From contig JAJUIU010000039.1 in assembly GCA_029267445.1 (NCBI GenBank), forward strand, positions 1 through 36,780: 36,780 nucleotides of DNA, given 5' to 3'. This document shows positions 31,541 through 36,780 of this stretch, piece after piece (position 1 is the stretch's first letter; each line of letters opens with the position of its first letter). Both the position numbers and the translations under genes were made by a program. The notes beneath the pieces were generated by a model. The model did no database searches. It saw only the letters and a list, made by a program, of their open reading frames with translations, and was not told where the DNA came from. This DNA comes from Rhodospirillaceae bacterium. Its GTDB lineage: Bacteria; Pseudomonadota; Alphaproteobacteria; Azospirillales; Azospirillaceae.

Positions 31541-32908
31541 ATGTCCGCCCCCCCGAAGTCCCCCGGCGCGCCGATCACCGACCGGCGGCAGCTGATCGAG
31601 CACCTGGAGCAGGGCTGCAAGCCGGCCGCCGAATGGCGCATCGGCACCGAACACGAGAAGTTCGCCTTCCGCTGGGCCGACAAGGCGCCGCTGCCCTATG
31701 ACGGGCCGGACGGCATCGGCGCCGTGCTGAACGCGCTGGCCGACCGGTTCGGCTGGGAGCGGGTGTACGAGGGCGAGAACGTCATCGCCCTGACCAGGGG
31801 CCTCGCCAGTATCAGCCTTGAGCCGGGCGGGCAGTTCGAGCTGTCCGGCGCGCCGCTCGCCACCATCCACCAGACCTGCGGGGAGGTGACGGAACACCTC
31901 GCCCAGGTGAAGGAGGTGGGCCAGCATCTGGGCATCGGCATGCTGGGGCTGGGCTTCAATCCGAAATGGCGGCGGGACCAGATCCCCTGGATGCCCAAGG
32001 GCCGCTACAAGATCATGAAGGAGTACATGCCCAAGCGGGGCGGTCTCGGACTCGACATGATGACGCGCACCTGCACGGTGCAGGTGAATCTGGACTTCGC
32101 CTCCGAAGCGGACATGGTGAAGAAGTTCCGGGTGTCGCTGGCGTTGCAGCCGGTGGCGACGGCGCTGTTCGCCAACTCCCCCTTCACCGAGGGGCTCCCG
32201 AACGGGTTCCAGAGCTTCCGCAGCCACATCTGGACCGACACCGACCCCGACCGCACGGGCGATCTGCCCTTCGTGTTCGAGGACGGGTTCGGGTTCGAGC
32301 GCTATGTCGACTACGCCCTGTCGGTGCCGATGTACTTCGTCTACCGCGACGGCGTGTACAACGACGCGTCCGGCCAGTCCTTCCGCGACTTCCTGGCGGG
32401 CCGGTTGCCGGCGCTGCCGGGGGCGGCGCCGCTGATCACCGACTGGAACGACCATCTGACGACGCTTTTCCCGGAGGTGCGGCTGAAGCGCTATCTGGAG
32501 CAGCGCGGGGCGGACGGGGGCCCGTGGAAGCGTCTGTGCGCCCTGCCCGCGCTGTGGGTCGGGCTGCTGTACGACGGCACGGCGCTGGACGCCGCCTGGG
32601 ATGTGGCGAAGGACTGGACGGCGGCGGAACGCGCGGCCCTGCGCCGGGACGTGCCGCGCCTGGGCCTGCAGGCGCCATTCCGGGGCGGCACGCTGCGCGA
32701 CGTCGCCCAGCGGGTGGTGGAGATCGCCCAGGCGGGCCTGCGCGCCCGCGCCCGCACGGCCGGGATGGGCGACGACGAGACCCACTTCCTGGAGCCGCTG
32801 GTCGAGATCGCGTCCTCCGGCCGCACGGCCGCGTCCGAGATGCTGGAGAAGTACGAGCGCGCCTGGGCCGGCGACATCGACCGGGTGTACGAGGAATACG
32901 CGTACTGA
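31541..32908 (+). CDS. gshA: Glutamate-cysteine ligase (plant/alphaproteobacterial type)
   Basis: Catalyses the ATP-dependent first step of glutathione synthesis. The 455-residue protein belongs to the GCS2-like group shared by plants and Alphaproteobacteria, distinct from E. coli GshA. Landmarks are [12 protein letters not shown] near 31-42, [23 protein letters not shown] near 91-113, [31 protein letters not shown] near 173-186 and FANSPFTEG. The start MSAPPKSPG has no strong ribosome-binding site and may be coupled to rsmE. It ends 21 bases before the convergent DUF1428 gene. Confidence 0.96.
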   Translation: MSAPPKSPGAPITDRRQLIEHLEQGCKPAAEWRIGTEHEKFAFRWADKAPLPYDGPDGIGAVLNALADRFGWERVYEGENVIALTRGLASISLEPGGQFELSGAPLATIHQTCGEVTEHLAQVKEVGQHLGIGMLGLGFNPKWRRDQIPWMPKGRYKIMKEYMPKRGGLGLDMMTRTCTVQVNLDFASEADMVKKFRVSLALQPVATALFANSPFTEGLPNGFQSFRSHIWTDTDPDRTGDLPFVFEDGFGFERYVDYALSVPMYFVYRDGVYNDASGQSFRDFLAGRLPALPGAAPLITDWNDHLTTLFPEVRLKRYLEQRGADGGPWKRLCALPALWVGLLYDGTALDAAWDVAKDWTAAERAALRRDVPRLGLQAPFRGGTLRDVAQRVVEIAQAGLRARARTAGMGDDETHFLEPLVEIASSGRTAASEMLEKYERAWAGDIDRVYEEYAY

Positions 32909-32929
32909 ACCTGGCCAGCCTGGCGCGGC

Positions 32930-33283
32930 CTACAGTTCCACCATCGTGGTGAAGCCGCCCCAGAACATGCGCTTGGCGTCGAAGGGGTGATCCTCCGGCG
33001 CCATCTTCAGCCTGGGATCGGCCATCACCTTGGCGTTGATGGCGTCGCGCGCCTCCCGCGAGGGATAGGTGATCCAGGCGAAGACCACGACCTCGTCCTC
33101 CGTGGCCAGGACCGAGCGGGGGAAAGAGGTCAGCTTGCCGTAGGGCACGTCGTCCGCCACGCATTCCACGTAGGAGAGCGCCCCATGGTCGCGCCAGACG
33201 GCGCCGGCCTGGCTGGCGAGGGCCTTGTAGGCGTCCAGCTTGGCCTTCGGCACCGGCAGCACGAATCCGTCGACATAGGTCAT
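32930..33283 (-). CDS. DUF1428 (YbaA-like) protein
   Basis: A 117-residue protein of the DUF1428 family with a ferredoxin-like/dimeric alpha-beta barrel fold. The pattern YVDGFVLPVPKAKLDAYKALASQAGAVWRDHGALSYVEC, followed by VVFAWITYPSREARDAINAKVMADPR and the ending FDAKRMFWGGFTTMVEL, is characteristic. Function unknown; members often lie near stress genes. GGGAGGATGCC provides a strong ribosome-binding site. It stands alone, upstream of tldD on the opposite side of an 94-base gap. Confidence 0.92.
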   Translation of the reverse strand: MTYVDGFVLPVPKAKLDAYKALASQAGAVWRDHGALSYVECVADDVPYGKLTSFPRSVLATEDEVVVFAWITYPSREARDAINAKVMADPRLKMAPEDHPFDAKRMFWGGFTTMVEL

Positions 33284-33377
33284 GGCATCCTCCCAGCGGG
33301 GCGAGTTCCCGCCAGGGAGGATGCGCCTAGCGCCCTGGTGAGGGAACCTGGACGGAAGGAGGATGACCAGCGGGCGG

Positions 33378-34814
33378 TCACGCCGCCCGGGTGCCGCCCA
33401 CGGTCAGGCCGTCGATGCGCAGCGTCGGCTGGCCCACGCCGACGGGCACGCCCTGGCCCGCCTTGCCGCAGACGCCGATGCCGGGGTCGAGGCCCATGTC
33501 GTCGCCGATCATGGTGACCTTGGTCAGGGCGTCGGGGCCGTTGCCGATCAGGGTGGCGCCCTTCACGGCGGGGCCGATCCGGCCATCCTCGATCAGGTAG
33601 GCCTCGCTGGCGGAGAAGACGAACTTGCCGGACACGATGTCGACCTGCCCGCCGCCGAAATTCACGGCGTAGAGGCCGCGCTTCACAGAGGCGAGGATCT
33701 CGTCCTTCGTCCTGTCCCCGCCCAGCATGACGGTGTTGGTCATGCGCGGCATTGGCATGTGGGCGAAGGACTGGCGGCGGCCGTTGCCGGTGGGCTTCAC
33801 GCCCATCAGCCGCGCGTTCATCCGGTCCTGCATGTAGCCGACAAGGATGCCGTCCTCGATCAGGGTGGTGCGGTTGGTCGGCGTGCCCTCGTCATCCACG
33901 GTCAGGCTGCCGCGCCGACCCTCCAGCGTGCCGTCATCGACGACGGTCACACCGGGCGAGGCCACCCGCTCCCCCAGGAGGCCTGAGAAGGCGGAGGTCT
34001 TCTTGCGGTTGAAGTCGCCCTCCAGCCCGTGGCCGATCGCCTCGTGCAGCATGACGCCGCACCAGCCGGGGCCCAGGACCACCGGCATCTCCCCGGCCGG
34101 GGCGTCCACCGCCGCGATGTTGACCCGTGCGCCGCGCAGCGCCTCGTCGGCGTAGGATTTCCAAACGGACGGGTCGAGGAACTCCTGATAGGTGCGCCGC
34201 CCGCCGGCACCGTGGCTGCCCGATTCCATGCGGTCGCCGTCGGCCAGCACGACGCTGACGTTCAGGCGCACCAGCGGGCGGATGTCGGCCACACGGGTGC
34301 CGTCGGCGCGGACGATCTGCACCGCCTGCCATTCCCCGGACAGGGAGGCGGAGACCTGCCGCACCCGGCTGTCCTGGGAGCGGACATAGCCGTCGATCTG
34401 GCGCAGCAGCGCCACCTTCGCCTCGAACGGGACGAGGGAGAGGGGGTTGTCGCTGGCGTAGAGCAGGCGGTTGGTGCCGACCGGCGGCTCCGCATAGGTG
34501 CCGGAATGGCCGACATGGACGGCCCGCACGGTGTCGCCCGCGCGGCGGATCGCATCCTCGGACAGGGTGGAGGCGTGGGCGTAGCCGGTGGCCTCCCCCG
34601 CGACGGCGCGCAGGCCGAAGCCCTGGGTGGTGTCGAAGCTGGCGCTCTTCAGCTTGCCATCGTCCCAGACGAAGCTCTCCGTCTGGCTGTACTCCAGATA
34701 GAGCTCCCCGTCGTCGGCACCGCGCAGGGCTTCTCCGACGATGCCTTCCGTCCGGGCGCGGTCGAGGCCGGCGCGGGTGTAGAACAGGTCGTCGGTCTGG
34801 GCGAGGCTGGACAT
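33378..34814 (-). CDS. tldD: Metalloprotease TldD
   Basis: Large partner of the TldD/TldE heterodimeric zinc protease, which trims modified peptides such as microcin B17 precursors and degrades CcdA in E. coli. The 478 residues contain the zinc-site HEAIGHGLEGD (His257, Glu258, His262) and the C-terminal metal-ligand region GVCGKAGQGVPVGVGQP. The N-terminal half (GELYLEYSQTESFVWDDGKLKSASF) is the usual beta-sandwich. The partner tldE/pmbA is not nearby. Divergent from the cytochrome oxidase genes; a TGACTC-TCCG-GAGTCA palindrome lies 24 bases upstream of the start (34838-34853). Confidence 0.95.
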   Translation of the reverse strand: MSSLAQTDDLFYTRAGLDRARTEGIVGEALRGADDGELYLEYSQTESFVWDDGKLKSASFDTTQGFGLRAVAGEATGYAHASTLSEDAIRRAGDTVRAVHVGHSGTYAEPPVGTNRLLYASDNPLSLVPFEAKVALLRQIDGYVRSQDSRVRQVSASLSGEWQAVQIVRADGTRVADIRPLVRLNVSVVLADGDRMESGSHGAGGRRTYQEFLDPSVWKSYADEALRGARVNIAAVDAPAGEMPVVLGPGWCGVMLHEAIGHGLEGDFNRKKTSAFSGLLGERVASPGVTVVDDGTLEGRRGSLTVDDEGTPTNRTTLIEDGILVGYMQDRMNARLMGVKPTGNGRRQSFAHMPMPRMTNTVMLGGDRTKDEILASVKRGLYAVNFGGGQVDIVSGKFVFSASEAYLIEDGRIGPAVKGATLIGNGPDALTKVTMIGDDMGLDPGIGVCGKAGQGVPVGVGQPTLRIDGLTVGGTRAA

Positions 34815-34937
34815 CGGGCGCGTCTCCGGCGGCGGTCTGACTCTCCGGAGTCACAATGGCGACGCGGCAGCCCCGCGGCAAGCGCCGGAGCGGGGCGGAC
34901 GGGCGGATCGGGGGCCGGTCCCAGGCAGGTCACGCAT

Positions 34938-34956
34938 GCCGGATGCGTCGTCCGGC
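34938..34956. promoter_or_regulatory. Inverted repeat upstream of the coxB leader
   Basis: GCCGGA-TGCGTCG-TCCGGC is a 6-bp-arm inverted repeat in the tldD-coxB divergent region. It ends 14 bases before a strong ribosome-binding sequence. It could be an operator or an RNA stem; no regulator is identified. Confidence 0.3.
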
Positions 34957-34985
34957 GAACTTTACCTCGAAGGAGGGGGTGCGGT

Positions 34986-35036
34986 ATGGTCTGCGACGAT
35001 ATGCGCGACCCGGCCTGGGGTCGCGCATATTGTTAG
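34986..35036 (+). CDS. Possible 16-aa leader peptide upstream of coxB
   Basis: A tiny reading frame with an excellent ribosome-binding site (AAGGAGGGGG at 34970-34979). The peptide is MVCDDMRDPAWGRAYC, with cysteine at position 3 and at the end. Almost all of it is covered by the hairpin described next, so ribosome progress through it would affect hairpin folding. No promoter is seen upstream, and a coxB promoter may lie at its 3-prime end, which would exclude it from that transcript. Evidence is the ribosome-binding site and geometry only. Confidence 0.25.
   Translation: MVCDDMRDPAWGRAYC
34996..35033. other. Strong 16-bp hairpin in the tldD-coxB region
   Basis: ATATGCGCGACCC (34999-35011) pairs perfectly with GGGTCGCGCATAT (35018-35030) around a six-base loop, and three more pairs (one G-U) extend the stem to 34996 and 35033. 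There is no T run on either side, so it is not a classical intrinsic terminator. It may be an operator, an attenuator or an insulating stop before the coxB promoter. Confidence 0.7.
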
Positions 35037-35057
35037 GGGCCCGCCCGCACGTATAGT
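35030..35057 (+). promoter_or_regulatory. Candidate promoter for coxB-ctaD
   Basis: TTGTTA (35030-35035), a 16-base spacer and TATAGT (35052-35057) match consensus at 4 and 5 of 6. The -35 box lies on the right foot of the hairpin. The transcript would have a leader of about 140 bases. A second TATAAC at 35124-35129 has only a poor -35. The remainder of the 390-base region shows no gene. Confidence 0.4.
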
Positions 35058-35205
35058 TTTCGGTCAGCCCGCAACAGCGCGGCGAGGGTTCCGTCACGCT
35101 TCCTTCCGGTATGCCGAGCGCCATATAACGGCGCCCGCCGGATGGGGGATACGGCCAGGGATGGGGGCGCCGGCTCCCGACCAAAACGACGAGAGTGGTT
35201 CAGGG

Positions 35206-36096
35206 ATGTTCAAGAAATCCATCTTCGCCCGGATCGGCGGTGCGGCTTCGGCCCTGGTCACGGCGGTCCTCACCAGCCTGATCGCGGGCGCCGCCTGGGC
35301 GCAGGACCAGGCGCCGATCATCGGCGCCCCGCGCGAATGGCAGCTCGGCTTCCAGCCGGCCTCCTCGCCGGTCAAGACGCAGCTCGAGTCCTTCCACGAT
35401 CTGCTGCTGATCATCATCACGGCCATCACGCTGTTCGTGCTGGCCCTGCTGATCTACGTGATGGTCCGGTTCCGCCGCGGCGCGAACCCGAATCCGTCCA
35501 AAACGACGCACCACACCGGCCTGGAGGTCGCCTGGACGGTGATCCCGGTGATCATCCTGGTGATCATCGCCATCCCGTCCTTCCGCGTGCTCTACTACAT
35601 GGACAAGGCGCCGAACGCCGAGATGACCCTGAAGGTCACCGGCTACCAGTGGTACTGGGGCTACGAGTACCCGGACCATGGCGGCATCGAGTTCCAGGCC
35701 AACATGCTGAGCCGCGAGGAGGCCGAGGCCAAGGGCGGCCCGTACCTGCTGGAGACCGACAACCGCGTGGTCGTGCCGGTCGGCACCGACATCCGGGTGC
35801 TGGTCACGGCGGCGGACGTGCTGCACAGCTGGGCCATGCCGGCGTTCGGCGTGAAGAAGGACGCGGTCCCCGGCCGCCTGAACGAGACGTGGTTCCGCGC
35901 CGATCGCGAGGGGCTGTACTACGGCCAGTGCTCCGAGATCTGCGGCATCAACCACGGCTTCATGCCGATCGCCGTCGAGGTGGTGTCGAAGGAGCGGTTC
36001 GCCGCCTGGGTCGAGGAGACCAAGGTGGCGCAGGGCCTCGCCCCCGCGACGCAGGTCGCCGCCACCGAACAGCCGGCCGCCAAGGCCGCCGAGTAA
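35206..36096 (+). CDS. coxB: Cytochrome c oxidase subunit II
   Basis: Carries the CuA centre that accepts electrons from cytochrome c and passes them to subunit I of the aa3-type oxidase. After a signal peptide (MFKKSIFARIGGAASAL... AWA-QD, cleavage near residue 32) come two membrane helices (about 66-88 and 108-130) and the periplasmic cupredoxin domain. The aromatic GYQWYWGYEYP is at 146-156. The CuA ligands are His207, Cys242, Glu244, Cys246, His250 and Met253 (HSW..., QCSEICGINHGFMPI). The ATG start gives 296 residues; the 90 in-frame codons upstream are leader DNA. The last 25 residues are an Ala/Pro-rich tail. ctaD follows after 24 bases. Confidence 0.97.
   Translation: MFKKSIFARIGGAASALVTAVLTSLIAGAAWAQDQAPIIGAPREWQLGFQPASSPVKTQLESFHDLLLIIITAITLFVLALLIYVMVRFRRGANPNPSKTTHHTGLEVAWTVIPVIILVIIAIPSFRVLYYMDKAPNAEMTLKVTGYQWYWGYEYPDHGGIEFQANMLSREEAEAKGGPYLLETDNRVVVPVGTDIRVLVTAADVLHSWAMPAFGVKKDAVPGRLNETWFRADREGLYYGQCSEICGINHGFMPIAVEVVSKERFAAWVEETKVAQGLAPATQVAATEQPAAKAAE

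Positions 36097-36780
<684 letters not shown>

Noticed and set aside
30455-32785. Open frame of 776 codons on the minus strand
   Set aside because: It is antisense to rsmE and gshA and in a shadow frame of ubiA; His/Arg/Gln-rich with no recognisable domain.
34996-35033. Hairpin as an intrinsic terminator
   Set aside because: No run of T follows the stem on either strand, and neither neighbouring gene ends here.

Overview
The window is about 37 kb of very GC-rich DNA (roughly 70% G+C by eye), packed with short-spaced genes on both strands. It reads as a housekeeping chromosome segment of an alphaproteobacterium, most likely Rhodospirillales/Azospirillaceae. The supports are a phasin of the TKMM/DFKMP type, a plant/alphaproteobacterial-type GshA, a MarR-OmpR pair like PetP-PetR beside ilvE, UbiA/UbiD/UbiK for ubiquinone, an aa3-type cytochrome oxidase operon and GANTC (CcrM-type) sites. 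This taxonomic placement is inference; no rRNA or tRNA gene is visible.

Layout. 1-5.1 kb, mostly minus strand: prs, then a tight run rfaD-lgt-midA-like methyltransferase-pgeF, ending in a possible 22-aa peptide. 5.2-7.8 kb, plus strand: ubiK/BMFP, a YbjN-domain gene behind a 320-bp spacer rich in GANTC sites, proC and a YbaK-type deacylase. 7.8-10.9 kb: an RpoH-type sigma factor (minus), a divergent TetR/COQ9-like gene, a phasin with a strong promoter between two TGC-N3-GCA palindromes and a clear terminator, and an exported protein of unknown function. 10.9-14.6 kb: MarR, OmpR-type regulator and EnvZ-type kinase (minus), divergent from ilvE. 14.7-20.7 kb, minus strand: pteridine-reductase-like SDR, uvrC, pgsA, moaD, moaE, and upstream an exported msrB-msrA pair. 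A 475-bp AT-richer spacer with DnaA-box-like sequences lies between the SDR gene and uvrC.

20.8-24.9 kb: a DUF2892-like protein, a TrkH potassium transporter, a 56-aa exported or anchored peptide, an exported histidine phosphatase, and a DUF3616 protein (minus). 24.9-33.3 kb: ubiD (minus), a RelE-like toxin/XRE antitoxin pair, an exported SnoaL-like protein, a DUF3291 protein overlapping a convergent methyltransferase, a VOC protein, ubiA (minus), rsmE-gshA, and a DUF1428 protein (minus). 33.4-36.8 kb: tldD (minus), then coxB and the first 220 codons of ctaD (plus), behind a 390-bp leader with a 16-bp hairpin and a tiny ORF.

Themes: envelope biogenesis (Lgt, RfaD, PgeF, PgsA), respiration and quinone synthesis (UbiK, UbiA, UbiD, CoxB, CtaD), redox defence (MsrA, MsrB, GshA) and polyhydroxyalkanoate granules (phasin). 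I see no phage, IS element, CRISPR array, secretion system or biosynthetic cluster. The points most worth following up lie in the non-coding DNA: the phasin operators, the GANTC cluster, the SDR-uvrC spacer, the coxB leader and the interspersed palindromes.
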